Positions 19,335-28,659 of a stretch of 50,960 bases of DNA are shown piece by piece (the first letter of the stretch is position 1; each line of letters starts with the position of its first letter). The notes under the pieces were generated by a model. It did no database searches. It was not told the DNA's origin and saw nothing but the letters and a program-made list of their open reading frames with translations. A program made the translations under genes and the position numbers. The DNA lies in contig CAMLML010000028.1 in NCBI GenBank assembly GCA_946481095.1, positions 1 to 50,960 on the forward strand. Direction: 5' to 3'. This DNA is from an uncultured Cellvibrio sp. Lineage in GTDB: Bacteria > Pseudomonadota > Gammaproteobacteria > Pseudomonadales > Cellvibrionaceae.

Positions 19335-22300
19335 TTACACCGCTGCAAGCTCAGCGGCTTCGTCTACATCCACCGTTACCAGTCTGGATACACCCGGTTC
19401 ATGCATGGTGACCCCCAGCAACTGATGTGCCATTTCCATCGCAATCTTATTGTGTGTGATGTAAATAAATTGAACCTGTTGTGACATTTCTTCAACCATA
19501 CGCGCATAACGACCGACGTTGGCGTCATCCAAAGGCGCGTCAACCTCATCCAACATACAGAATGGAGCCGGATTTAATCGGAAAATTGAAAACACCAAGG
19601 CAATTGCCGTCAATGCTTTTTCCCCACCGGACAACAAATGAATAGTGGAGTTACGTTTACCCGGTGGTCTCGCCATAATCGCGATGCCAGTATCCAATAA
19701 CTCTTCCCCGGTTAATTCCAGATAAGCGTGCCCGCCACCGAATACTTTAGGAAATAATTCCTGCAAACTTTTATTAACCTGATCAAACGTTTCCTTAAAG
19801 CGAGTTCGGGTTTCGCGATCAATACGTTTAATTGCATTTTCCAAAGTTTCCAGCGCTTCCGTCAGATCAGCATGTTGTGCATCCAAATAATTTTTACGCT
19901 CTGACTCAGTTTTATATTCATCAATTGCTGCCAGGTTAATCGGCCCCAATCGCGAAATTTTTGCTGCAACTTCTTCCAATTCCTGTTCAATTGGAATGAT
20001 CTCTGACCCTTCCGGTAATTCAGCAAGCACCGCATTCACATCCAGATTGTCTTCTTGCATTTGTTCGATGATAGTTGCGCGTTGTACTTCAAACGTTTGC
20101 GCTGCCAATCGTTCCTGTTCAAGATGCGCCCTGACAGCCTGAATTTCCTGATCAGCACGCGATCTTGCTTGCTCGGCACCGCGCAAAGACTGCTCAACAG
20201 TTTCCAACTCCCTACGTGCAGCTGTTAATTGTTGTTCAACTGCAAGTCGTTTGCTCAAACTGGCTTCCAACTCCATTTTATATTCTTCAACCGGATCACG
20301 ACTTTCACTCAAACTTGCCAGTAATTGTTCGCGACGCTCTTGTAACCGTGCGGTTTGTTCACGCAAACGGGAAATACCAATTCGAGTGGCATCCAACTGG
20401 GTTTTTAACGATTGGAATCGCATAGCCAATTCGTGTGCACGATCTTTATCGTGGCGCGCTTTTTGACGGGCGGAATCCAAAGATGCACGAATATCATCGC
20501 GTTGCTTCAATAAAGATTCACGTTGATCCGTATCCTGCCCCATCATCTCAATCGCTTCACTTAAAATCATGCGCGCTTCGGATAAATGCTCGGCCTCCTG
20601 CTCCATTTGCTCACGTGCTTCGCGAATTTCATTTTCCAATCGTTCACGACGCATGGATGTTTGTTCAACACGAACTTGTTTTGCACTTAATTGCGCACGC
20701 AATTCAGAATAACGACGCTGCTGATCATCCGCTTCACGGCGTAATGCTTCGCGTTGTTGTTCTGATAATTTAATCGCTTCGCGACCTGATTCCAGTTGTG
20801 CGTTCAACACGGAAACCTGCTGTTGCAGGGATTCAATTTCTGCCGTCAGTTGTTCCAATTCTTGCTTGCGAGCAATCACACCGGCACTGGCATCATTATC
20901 ACGAATTACACGCAACCATTGTGCGCCCAACCAAATTCCATCTGCTGTCACAACAGATTCGTTTGCCGATAATTGACTGCGTAATTGCAACGCCTGCTGC
21001 AAATCATTAGCGAAATAAACACCACTCAATAAGGCCGCCACGTCCCAATCTGCACTGACTTTGGTACTGAGTAAACCTGCCTTGCTGAAATTAACCGGAA
21101 CCGGTTTGCTATTAATATCCAGAAGCATTAAATGCCCCTGACTCAAACCGCTTAATACACTGGTAACTTGATCAAGACCATTAATACAAACCGCTTGCAG
21201 ATGATTACCCAAAACAGTTTCAACTGCTTTTTCCCAACCGGGTTGCACACGCAAGGTTTCAGCCAAGCGAGGTTTTTCACTCAATCCCTGATTGCTTAAC
21301 CATTGACTGACAATTTTATTTTGTTCGCCCAGCGCTGCCTGCTGTAACGCTTCGAGGGATGCATGGCGACCACGCAGTGTTTGCAAGCGGCTACGGGATT
21401 GATCCAATTCATTATTCAAGCGCAAATTTTCATTGCGTGTTTGTTCCAGCGATTCCGTTAATTGATTGGCCTGCTCACGTTTTTCTTCTGCCTGCAAATC
21501 CATTTCTGCCAGCTGCTCGGTAAGCAAACCGATTTCATCATCAACATTGTCGTCCTGAAGATTATTTTTTTCTTCTTTTAGCTTTTCAACACGCTGCAAT
21601 AAACGCTGTTGAACTTGTTCAAGATGTTGAATACGCGATTGTTGCACTTCAGCACGTTGGCGAGGTTCCGCAGCACGCTGGTTAAAACTATCCCAGGTAT
21701 TTTGCCATTCCTGCATTGATTGTTCAGCATCAATCAATGACTCACTGGATCCTTCTTCAGCAGCACGAATTAATTCCAGTTCCGGTTCAATTTCCAAAAT
21801 TTCTGCTTCAAACAATTCTGATTTTTGACTATCCGCCAATAAATTTTCTTCAGCATGGCGGCAATCACGCTGGGTTTGATCCAAATCAGATTGTAATTGG
21901 CGCGCGCGCTCATTGGCGTGCTGAATACTTTGCTCCAAACGAGCGATGTCTGCACCTATCGAATAGTAACGCCCCTGAACTTCATTAAACTTGTCACCAA
22001 GTTCGGTGTAATCCAATCGATACTTTTCAATCGCTGTATCTTTATTCACTTGCTCGGTAACAAAAGACTCCATACGCAATTCCAAATCGCGAATACCGGC
22101 GCGCTTGGTTTGTGTTTGTTCTTCGAGTAATTTGTATTTCAATGCCTGAAGTTGTGATTTGAGTGTGCGTTCTTCCTGTTTGAACTCGGCATATTTTTCA
22201 GCTGATTGGGCTTGTCGTTGCAAACGGGAAAGTTGACGCTCCAACTCATCGCGAATATCTGTCAAACGCTCCATATTTTCTTGTGTGCGACGCATACGAC

Positions 22301-22844
22301 TTTCAGTATCACGACGGCGCTCTTTATATTTGGAAATACCCGCCGCTTCTTCAATATACACACGCAAATCTTCAGGCTTGGCTTCAATTAATTTTGAAAT
22401 CATGCCCTGTTCAATAATTGCGTAACTGCGCGGCCCCAAACCGGTTCCCAAAAAGATATCGGTAATGTCGCGACGACGACATTTGGTTCCGTTTAAAAAA
22501 TAAGAGTTATCCCCATCTCGACCCACTTTACGTTTGATGCTGATCTCAGTGAATGCGGCGTATTCGCCAGTGAGAGTTGCATCCGAATTATCAAACACCA
22601 ATTCAATAGAAGCCTGACCAACCGGTTTACGACCACTGGAACCGTTAAATATAACGTCGGTCATATTTTCACCGCGCAAATTTTTGGCTGATGATTCACC
22701 CATCACCCAGCGCACAGCATCAATAATATTGGACTTGCCGCAACCGTTAGGCCCTACAACAGCGCAAAGATTACTGGGGAAATTAACAGTGGTTGGATCA
22801 ACAAATGACTTGAAGCCAGCCAATTTAATGCACTTCAGGCGCAT
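19335..22844 (-). CDS. smc: Chromosome segregation ATPase SMC
   Basis: SMC is the core of the bacterial condensin that organises and separates chromosomes. The 1169-residue product has Walker A GPNGCGKSN at ~32-40, a long coiled coil (~165-500), the hinge domain (~515-640, QVTSVLSGLSQGHLMLLD region), a second coiled coil, and the C-terminal head with signature LLSGGEKALTAIAL and Walker B CMLDEVDAPLDD. MRLKCIKLAGFKSFVDPT is the family's usual N-terminus. It is first of the leftward series smc-zipA-ligA; partners ScpA and ScpB are not in the window. Confidence 0.98.
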   Translation of the reverse strand: MRLKCIKLAGFKSFVDPTTVNFPSNLCAVVGPNGCGKSNIIDAVRWVMGESSAKNLRGENMTDVIFNGSSGRKPVGQASIELVFDNSDATLTGEYAAFTEISIKRKVGRDGDNSYFLNGTKCRRRDITDIFLGTGLGPRSYAIIEQGMISKLIEAKPEDLRVYIEEAAGISKYKERRRDTESRMRRTQENMERLTDIRDELERQLSRLQRQAQSAEKYAEFKQEERTLKSQLQALKYKLLEEQTQTKRAGIRDLELRMESFVTEQVNKDTAIEKYRLDYTELGDKFNEVQGRYYSIGADIARLEQSIQHANERARQLQSDLDQTQRDCRHAEENLLADSQKSELFEAEILEIEPELELIRAAEEGSSESLIDAEQSMQEWQNTWDSFNQRAAEPRQRAEVQQSRIQHLEQVQQRLLQRVEKLKEEKNNLQDDNVDDEIGLLTEQLAEMDLQAEEKREQANQLTESLEQTRNENLRLNNELDQSRSRLQTLRGRHASLEALQQAALGEQNKIVSQWLSNQGLSEKPRLAETLRVQPGWEKAVETVLGNHLQAVCINGLDQVTSVLSGLSQGHLMLLDINSKPVPVNFSKAGLLSTKVSADWDVAALLSGVYFANDLQQALQLRSQLSANESVVTADGIWLGAQWLRVIRDNDASAGVIARKQELEQLTAEIESLQQQVSVLNAQLESGREAIKLSEQQREALRREADDQQRRYSELRAQLSAKQVRVEQTSMRRERLENEIREAREQMEQEAEHLSEARMILSEAIEMMGQDTDQRESLLKQRDDIRASLDSARQKARHDKDRAHELAMRFQSLKTQLDATRIGISRLREQTARLQERREQLLASLSESRDPVEEYKMELEASLSKRLAVEQQLTAARRELETVEQSLRGAEQARSRADQEIQAVRAHLEQERLAAQTFEVQRATIIEQMQEDNLDVNAVLAELPEGSEIIPIEQELEEVAAKISRLGPINLAAIDEYKTESERKNYLDAQHADLTEALETLENAIKRIDRETRTRFKETFDQVNKSLQELFPKVFGGGHAYLELTGEELLDTGIAIMARPPGKRNSTIHLLSGGEKALTAIALVFSIFRLNPAPFCMLDEVDAPLDDANVGRYARMVEEMSQQVQFIYITHNKIAMEMAHQLLGVTMHEPGVSRLVTVDVDEAAELAAV

Positions 22845-23037
22845 AGATAGAATTCACTCTGGTTATCAATAAGCTGTTTGATTTTCAAGCAGCAAGAAAA
22901 TATTCAAAGGCGGAATTCTACAGGTTTGTTCAAGTGTTTACACCCGCTTTGATGGGAGGAAAAACAGCGGAGATACTGGATATAAAACCAGTTGTTTGTA
23001 ATTGACACCCGCAACTTCCTGACTTGAAAAAACAAGA

Positions 23038-23454
23038 TCAACAGGGATTTAAATCCCTGTCGCGTCGCATCAATTGCATTGCGCCCAGATCATGGGTGAA
23101 TCCAAACTGGCTATAAAAACTGAATAACTCGGGTAAGCAATAAAGTTCTATATGTTTAACTTTTTTCAAATCGGGATGTTCCAGTATGGATTCCACTATT
23201 TGCTTACCGATACCCTGCGCACGCAATTTATCCGACACTATTACATCAAAAATAAAAGCTTTGAAAACATAGTCGGTAACCACTCGCGCAAAAGCCAACA
23301 AATCATTTCCCTCTACAAATCCAAATACAATCGACGAACCTTTAACACACTGAAATGTATCCTCCAGTGAACGCCCTTTCGACCAGTATTCGTTTTGGTA
23401 TAACTGATGTAATTGCTGAGTCTGTTGTTCGGTTAATTGATGAATAAGTTGCAT
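23038..23454 (-). CDS. GNAT family N-acetyltransferase
   Basis: The 138-residue product has the GNAT fold: FGFVEGNDLLAFARVVTDYVFKAFIFDVIVSDKLRAQGIGKQIVESI contains beta strands and the acetyl-CoA-binding Q/RxxGxG/A loop (RAQGIG), and LPELFSFYSQFGF is the C-terminal helix and strand. It starts only 6 bases downstream of the fused peptide-transporter ATPase, so it belongs to that operon. The substrate is unknown; acetylation of an imported peptide or amino acid is a guess from position. Confidence 0.85.
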   Translation of the reverse strand: MQLIHQLTEQQTQQLHQLYQNEYWSKGRSLEDTFQCVKGSSIVFGFVEGNDLLAFARVVTDYVFKAFIFDVIVSDKLRAQGIGKQIVESILEHPDLKKVKHIELYCLPELFSFYSQFGFTHDLGAMQLMRRDRDLNPC

Positions 23455-23460
23455 AAATTC

Positions 23461-25071
23461 TTAAAGTTTGGGGACCGCTGCTAATAATTGTTGTGTATAA
23501 ACTTCGCGAGGATTGCTGAATAATTCTTCTGTTGCACCTTGCTCTATGAGTTGTCCATTTTTCATCACCACTACCCTGTCACACATATAACGAATGACCG
23601 ACATATCATGTGAAATAAACAGCAATGTTAATTGATGCTTTTGTGTTAACTCCAATAGCAATGCGAGAATTTGTGCACGAATCGTGACATCCAATGCAGA
23701 TACAGGTTCGTCCGCAATAATTAATTTTGGTTTTACAGAAACAGCACGGGCGATGGCAATACGTTGACGTTGCCCACCGGAGAATTCGTGCGGATACTTA
23801 CGAATGGCCTGGCGATCAAGCCCTACATCATCCATTAATTGATTGACTTGTTCTTCTACATTTTCTTTAGTTGCCAATTTATGATGTAACAAGGGTTCTG
23901 CCAAAGTATCAAACACTGTCATACGCGGATTCAATGATGCGTAGGGGTCTTGAAAAATCATTTGGAAATCACGTCGCGCTGTTTTTAAATCAGCATAATC
24001 CAGATCCAGCAAATTGCGTCCTTGAAACAAAACTTGTCCCTGATCGGGTTCCAACAAACGAATCACGCTTCTCCCCAGTGTAGATTTACCCGAGCCGGAC
24101 TCACCCACCACACCTAAAATCTCACCCGCATAAATATCCAGATTGATATTCTGCAATACTGTTTTGCGCGGTTTTTTGAAACTGAAAATATTGTCATTAT
24201 TCAAAAGATAGCTGGTTTGCAACTGTTGAACTTGAACCAAAGGTTTTTCATTTTCCTGTAATTGATTGGGAAATGTTTTGGCAGAATGCAAAACCGATGA
24301 CAATAATTTTTGAGTATAGGGATGTTGTGACTCAGTAAATATTTTTTTGGTTTCACCGTATTCAATTTGCATTCCCTTTTCCATCACCAAAATCTGATTG
24401 GAAACCTGGGCAGCGACAGCGAGATCATGAGTGATAAAAATCACAGCCAACTGCCGTTTGATCTGGATATCTTTAATTAATTTCAAAATCTGTGCTTGAA
24501 CAGTCACATCCAACGCAGTGGTGGGTTCATCGGCAATTAATAATTGTGGTTCCGCCATTAATGCCATGGCGATCATCACCCGTTGGCGCATACCACCGGA
24601 AAACTGATGGGGATAATCATCAATACGCTTTTCAGCATCCTGTATGCCTACATCAATCAATGCGCTTATGGCTTTTGCACGCGCCTCTTTTTTACTGATT
24701 TGGTGATGTTGTTTTAATGCTTCCACCAATTGATCCACAATTCGCATGTAAGGATTCAAACAGGTCATAGGATCCTGAAAAATCATTGCAATTTTATTGC
24801 CGCGAATTTTTCGTAATTGATCATCATTTAATGCCAATAAGTTCTGTCCCTGAAAAACAGCCGAACCCGATTCGATTTTTCCTGGCGGAACTGGAATCAA
24901 ACCCAACAAACTGTAACAAGCGACAGACTTTCCGGAACCTGATTCACCAACAATCGCCAGAGTTTTCCCTGCATTTAAATCAAATGACAGATTATCGACA
25001 GCGACTGTTTGGCCTTGACGTGTATTAAATACCACACGCAAATTTTTAACAGATAATAAATTATTCATCAT
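23461..25071 (-). CDS. Peptide ABC transporter, fused dual ATPase (OppD-OppF type)
   Basis: One 536-residue chain carries both ATPases of an oligopeptide importer. The first domain has Walker A GESGSGKS at residues 42-49, signature FSGGMRQRV and Walker [13 protein letters not shown]. The second has Walker [10 protein letters not shown] near 320, signature FSGGQRQRI and [12 protein letters not shown]. Each ends with the peptide-transporter C-terminal region ([24 protein letters not shown]). E. coli OppD and OppF are separate proteins; YejF and GsiA are fused like this one. The stop of the upstream oppC gene overlaps its start (TAATG), after GAGGGA. Confidence 0.95.
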   Translation of the reverse strand: MMNNLLSVKNLRVVFNTRQGQTVAVDNLSFDLNAGKTLAIVGESGSGKSVACYSLLGLIPVPPGKIESGSAVFQGQNLLALNDDQLRKIRGNKIAMIFQDPMTCLNPYMRIVDQLVEALKQHHQISKKEARAKAISALIDVGIQDAEKRIDDYPHQFSGGMRQRVMIAMALMAEPQLLIADEPTTALDVTVQAQILKLIKDIQIKRQLAVIFITHDLAVAAQVSNQILVMEKGMQIEYGETKKIFTESQHPYTQKLLSSVLHSAKTFPNQLQENEKPLVQVQQLQTSYLLNNDNIFSFKKPRKTVLQNINLDIYAGEILGVVGESGSGKSTLGRSVIRLLEPDQGQVLFQGRNLLDLDYADLKTARRDFQMIFQDPYASLNPRMTVFDTLAEPLLHHKLATKENVEEQVNQLMDDVGLDRQAIRKYPHEFSGGQRQRIAIARAVSVKPKLIIADEPVSALDVTIRAQILALLLELTQKHQLTLLFISHDMSVIRYMCDRVVVMKNGQLIEQGATEELFSNPREVYTQQLLAAVPKL

Positions 25072-25949
25072 TAATCCCTCGCCGACCGTGGATCAAGTGC
25101 ATCACGCAAACCATCACCTAAAAAATTAAGCGAAAACAATGTGATAGTTAAAGTCAGTCCCGGAAAAATAATCAACCAGGGATATTCCTGCATGGTTTCA
25201 ACACCACCGGAAATCAATGATCCCCATGAGCTGGCAGGAGGCTGAATACCCAGGCCCAAAAAACTTAAAAAAGATTCCAATAAAATCACGCTGGGAATTG
25301 TGAGAGTTGTATAAACAATAATAGGCCCCAATACGTTGGGAATAATATGACGTGAAATAATTTGCCAGGGCGACAAGCCCATGGAAACTGCGGCCTCAAT
25401 AAATTCCTGTTGCTTCACATTTAATACCTGACCACGAACAATACGTGCCATGGTTAACCATTCAACAGCGCCAATCGCTAAAAACAATAACAGCATACTG
25501 CTGCCAAAAATGACGGTTAACAACACAATAAAAATGGTGAATGGTAAAGCATAAAGTGCATCAACAAATCGCATCATGACGGCATCAACCCTGCCGCCCA
25601 TAAACCCGGCAATCGCTCCCCACAAAACACCAATAGTCAGCGCAACAGCTGTTGCCACAAAACCTACCATCAATGAAATTCGGCTGCCGTACATAATGCG
25701 GGTTAATTGATCGCGTCCCAATACATCAGTGCCCAGCCAATGTTCTGCGGAAGGTGCCGATGCACCAAGCGCCAAATTTTGCTCTTCATAAGAATAAGGT
25801 GCGATCCATGGAGTGAATATGGCAATCAACATCATAAACAATAAAATCCAGAAACCTGCCATCGCCATTTTATTTTGTTTGAGACGACGAATAGCGTCCT
25901 GGGTGAGTGATGTGCCTTTTTCTGTTTTTACCAAAACTATTTGTGTCAT
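25071..25949 (-). CDS. oppC: Oligopeptide ABC transporter permease OppC
   Basis: The 292-residue inner-membrane protein has about six hydrophobic segments, an N-terminal OppC-type start (RRLKQNKMAMAGFWILLFMMLIAIFTPWIAPY), the HWLGTDVLGRDQLTRIMYGSRISL block typical of OppC/DppC, and the EAA loop EAAVSMGLSPWQIISRHIIPNVLGPI that contacts the ATPase. It lies 2 bases after oppB and overlaps the fused ATPase gene by one base, so the transporter is translated as a unit. Confidence 0.95.
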   Translation of the reverse strand: MTQIVLVKTEKGTSLTQDAIRRLKQNKMAMAGFWILLFMMLIAIFTPWIAPYSYEEQNLALGASAPSAEHWLGTDVLGRDQLTRIMYGSRISLMVGFVATAVALTIGVLWGAIAGFMGGRVDAVMMRFVDALYALPFTIFIVLLTVIFGSSMLLLFLAIGAVEWLTMARIVRGQVLNVKQQEFIEAAVSMGLSPWQIISRHIIPNVLGPIIVYTTLTIPSVILLESFLSFLGLGIQPPASSWGSLISGGVETMQEYPWLIIFPGLTLTITLFSLNFLGDGLRDALDPRSARD

Positions 25950-25951
25950 GA

Positions 25952-26887
25952 TTAAACTCCCTTATTCAATTGCTGACGCAATTTGGGATTCAACCAGACC
26001 AGTAAAATATCGGACAATAAATTGAACATGATAATTAAAAACGCAAAAAATATAGTGCAACCTAAAATCATAGTGTAATCACGATTAAATGCCGCCATCA
26101 CATAAAAACGTCCCAAACCCGGAACCTGAAAAATAGATTCCACAACAAATGACCCCGCCAATAACCCTGCAATTGCGGGCCCTAAAAAAGAGATTACCGG
26201 CGCAATTCCACCACGCAATGCATGCACAAAAATAATACGGGCGTTGGATAAACCTTTTGCACGTGCAGTGCGAATATAATCTTGCGATAAAATTTCCAAC
26301 ATACCGCCACGACTGATGCGTGCAATATAAGCGGCATATACAGAACCCAAGGTAATTGAAGGTAAAATTTTATCACCGGGAACCTGCCCCCATCCGGCAA
26401 CGGGCAACCATCCCAACCACAATCCAAAAATTAATAATAAAATCGGCCCAAGCACAAAGGTCGGCATACAAATACCTAACATGGCTGCAGTCATAGGCAC
26501 ATAATCGCCCGCCGTGTTGTGCTTCAACGCCGCATAAATTCCTGCTGACAATCCCATCACCAACGCAAATAGAATTGCGTAAAGGGACAATTCAGCTGTC
26601 GCGGGAAATCCCGCTGCAATTAATTCCGTAACAGAATGGCTTGCGTATTTAAATGATGGCCCGAAATCACCTTGTAGCAAATTGCCCATGTAGTTTATGT
26701 ATTGTGACCAGAGCGGGTCATCGAGGTGGTAGCGCTCATTTAAACGCTTGATTACTTCCGGCGGCACCGCTCGTTCAGAATCAAACGGCCCACCGGGTGC
26801 AGCACGAACTATAAAAAATGTTGTAACTGATACTAAAAAAAGTACAGGTATTGCCTGAAGAAGGCGTTTAAATATAAATAAGAACAT
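25952..26887 (-). CDS. oppB: Oligopeptide ABC transporter permease OppB
   Basis: The 311-residue permease strongly resembles OppB: FKRLLQAIPVLFLVSVTTFFIVRAAPGGPFDSER, then LNERYHLDDPLWSQYINYMGNLLQGDFGPSFKY, with several membrane helices and the EAA loop DYIRTARAKGLSNARIIFVHALRGGIAPVI. Together with OppC it forms the channel for short peptides across the inner membrane. Its ATG overlaps the oppA stop by one base (TAATG). Confidence 0.96.
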   Translation of the reverse strand: MFLFIFKRLLQAIPVLFLVSVTTFFIVRAAPGGPFDSERAVPPEVIKRLNERYHLDDPLWSQYINYMGNLLQGDFGPSFKYASHSVTELIAAGFPATAELSLYAILFALVMGLSAGIYAALKHNTAGDYVPMTAAMLGICMPTFVLGPILLLIFGLWLGWLPVAGWGQVPGDKILPSITLGSVYAAYIARISRGGMLEILSQDYIRTARAKGLSNARIIFVHALRGGIAPVISFLGPAIAGLLAGSFVVESIFQVPGLGRFYVMAAFNRDYTMILGCTIFFAFLIIMFNLLSDILLVWLNPKLRQQLNKGV

Positions 26888-28515
26888 TATTGTTTTTTCT
26901 CGGGTTCTAAATACACATGTTTTAAGGACATATAGTCCTGAATATTATCATGCCAATTTTTGACACTGGGTGACACTAAGCGATTCCAGGAGTAAAGATA
27001 AATGGGCATTATCGGTAATTCAGTCATAATTAGTTTTTCTGCCTGCTGAAGCACTTTCACTCTTTCTACCGGATCAACAGTGGCAGATGCCTGCCTGATT
27101 AAACTATCGTACTCAGGATTAGCCCAACCTGTTTCATTATTACCGCTGCTGCTGATGAAAATTTCAAGAAAAGTATTGGGGTCAACATAATCTCCAATCC
27201 ACGAAGCTCGTGAAATTTGGTAGTTCATATGATGCTGGTTGTCCAGAAACACTTTCCATTCCTGATTCTCAAGTTTGACATTAATACCCAGATTTTTTTT
27301 CCACATTTGCTGAATAGCGGTTGCAATTTGTTGATGCTCGTCAAGAGTATTAAATATCAAAGTAAATTCAGGAAAATTTTTCCCTTCAGGATAGCCCGCT
27401 TCAGCAAGTAACTTTTTGGCCAATTCAATATCTTGTGGAAACTGAAAATGCTCAGGATATTGTGGTGTAGGCGGGACTAAAAATCTTGCAACTTTTTCTG
27501 TCCCTTTTCTTATTTGTTTGGTAATACTCTCTCGATCAATACTATAAGCCAGAGCCTGACGTACCCTGATATCGTCAAGCGGTTTAACTTTAGTATTGAA
27601 CCGATAAAAATAAGTTCCATACATAGTAAAACTCCGCAAATCTACCATTCCCTGGTATCGCGCAATTCGTTGTGGATGAAGTTTTTCTATAATATGCACC
27701 TGTCCGGCAAGATACATTCGCTCACCCACTTGAGAGCTTTCCGTCGGATACATATGTACCTCATTCAAATGAATATTATTTTTATCCCAATAATTTTCAT
27801 TTTTCTTGACTCGAAAAACTTTCAGAGGTGTCCACTCTACTGGTACGAATGGGCCATTTCCGACAAAGTTTTCAATTTTTGTCCAAGGCGTACTACGCTC
27901 ATCAAATTCGCCATGTTTGAGAATAGTCTTAATGTGTACAGGATACATACAATTGTGATCCAACAACTGTAAAAAATAAGGTGTGGGCGATTTGAGGGTT
28001 ACACGCAGAATATTGTCTGATATAGCCTCAACGCCTACCTGACTAAAATCATTGATTTTTCCGGTATGAAATTCTTCTGCGTTTTTAATGACGTAAAGAT
28101 AGGTTGCCCACTCACTGGCGAGATTTGCAGACAATATTCTTTTCCAGGATAAAACAAAATCCATGGCAACCAATTTGTCGCCATTAGACCATTTAGCATT
28201 GTCACGAATATGAAATTCATAAACTAACCCATCTGCAGATACATGCCATGTATCTGCAACGGCTGGTTCTATTTCAAGCGTCGTTAAATTTTTCGTCAAC
28301 AAGGGTTCAAATAAAGTTAATTCTATTCTATGTTCAACAGAACCAGTGGTGATTTGTGGATCTATATCCGCTGGATCAGACGGATTAATCAAATGTAATA
28401 TTTGCTGTTCATTACCCAGTTCAACCAAGGTTTTTCTTTCACATCCAGCCAAACAAAAAATCAAGGTAAATAAAACACAAATTAGCCCGGCATTATTCCA
28501 ACGACGAGTGCACAT
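26887..28515 (-). CDS. oppA: Oligopeptide-binding lipoprotein OppA
   Basis: OppA captures peptides in the periplasm for the OppBC channel. From the ATG at 28515 the 542-residue product has a lipoprotein signal with lipobox CLAGC (Cys25), then the family 5 solute-binding fold: LHLINPSDPADIDPQITTG, LLTKNLTTLEIEPAVADTW, VRQALAYSIDRESI and the C-terminal hinge part. E. coli OppA is soluble; a lipid anchor is the variant here. The frame remains open to 28659, but that extension reads through two palindromic repeats and was rejected. The chosen start and its AGGA ribosome site lie at the edge of one repeat. First gene of oppA-oppB-oppC-oppDF-GNAT. Confidence 0.93.
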   Translation of the reverse strand: MCTRRWNNAGLICVLFTLIFCLAGCERKTLVELGNEQQILHLINPSDPADIDPQITTGSVEHRIELTLFEPLLTKNLTTLEIEPAVADTWHVSADGLVYEFHIRDNAKWSNGDKLVAMDFVLSWKRILSANLASEWATYLYVIKNAEEFHTGKINDFSQVGVEAISDNILRVTLKSPTPYFLQLLDHNCMYPVHIKTILKHGEFDERSTPWTKIENFVGNGPFVPVEWTPLKVFRVKKNENYWDKNNIHLNEVHMYPTESSQVGERMYLAGQVHIIEKLHPQRIARYQGMVDLRSFTMYGTYFYRFNTKVKPLDDIRVRQALAYSIDRESITKQIRKGTEKVARFLVPPTPQYPEHFQFPQDIELAKKLLAEAGYPEGKNFPEFTLIFNTLDEHQQIATAIQQMWKKNLGINVKLENQEWKVFLDNQHHMNYQISRASWIGDYVDPNTFLEIFISSSGNNETGWANPEYDSLIRQASATVDPVERVKVLQQAEKLIMTELPIMPIYLYSWNRLVSPSVKNWHDNIQDYMSLKHVYLEPEKKQ

Positions 28516-28541
28516 GGATTCCTGCCTTCGCAGGAATGACG
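28516..28541. repeat. Interspersed hairpin repeat (ATTCCTGC type) at oppA start
   Basis: Perfect 8-bp arms ATTCCTGC (28518-28525) and GCAGGAAT (28530-28537) with a CTTC loop. This is a very common proteobacterial repeat whose translation gives the FLRRQESM string. Here its left end supplies the AGGA ribosome site and abuts the oppA ATG. Confidence 0.85.
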
Positions 28542-28587
28542 AGCCAAAAATTTGTGTAAAGATTATTTTATTGTAGAAGCTGCTTCC

Positions 28588-28627
28588 TGTGACCGCACCG
28601 GGCAGGCACAGGGGCCTGCCCCTACTA
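28588..28627. repeat. Interspersed hairpin repeat (GGGCAGGC type) upstream of oppA
   Basis: Perfect 8-bp arms GGGCAGGC (28600-28607) and GCCTGCCC (28614-28621) with a 6-base loop, flanked by GTGACCGCACC and CCTAC. The base pattern is typical of GC-rich intergenic repeats in proteobacteria. It stands between the M3 peptidase gene and oppA and could act as a weak attenuator. Confidence 0.75.
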
Positions 28628-28659
28628 TGGAAAGGTTTAATTGCCAAAAGATCTGTCAT

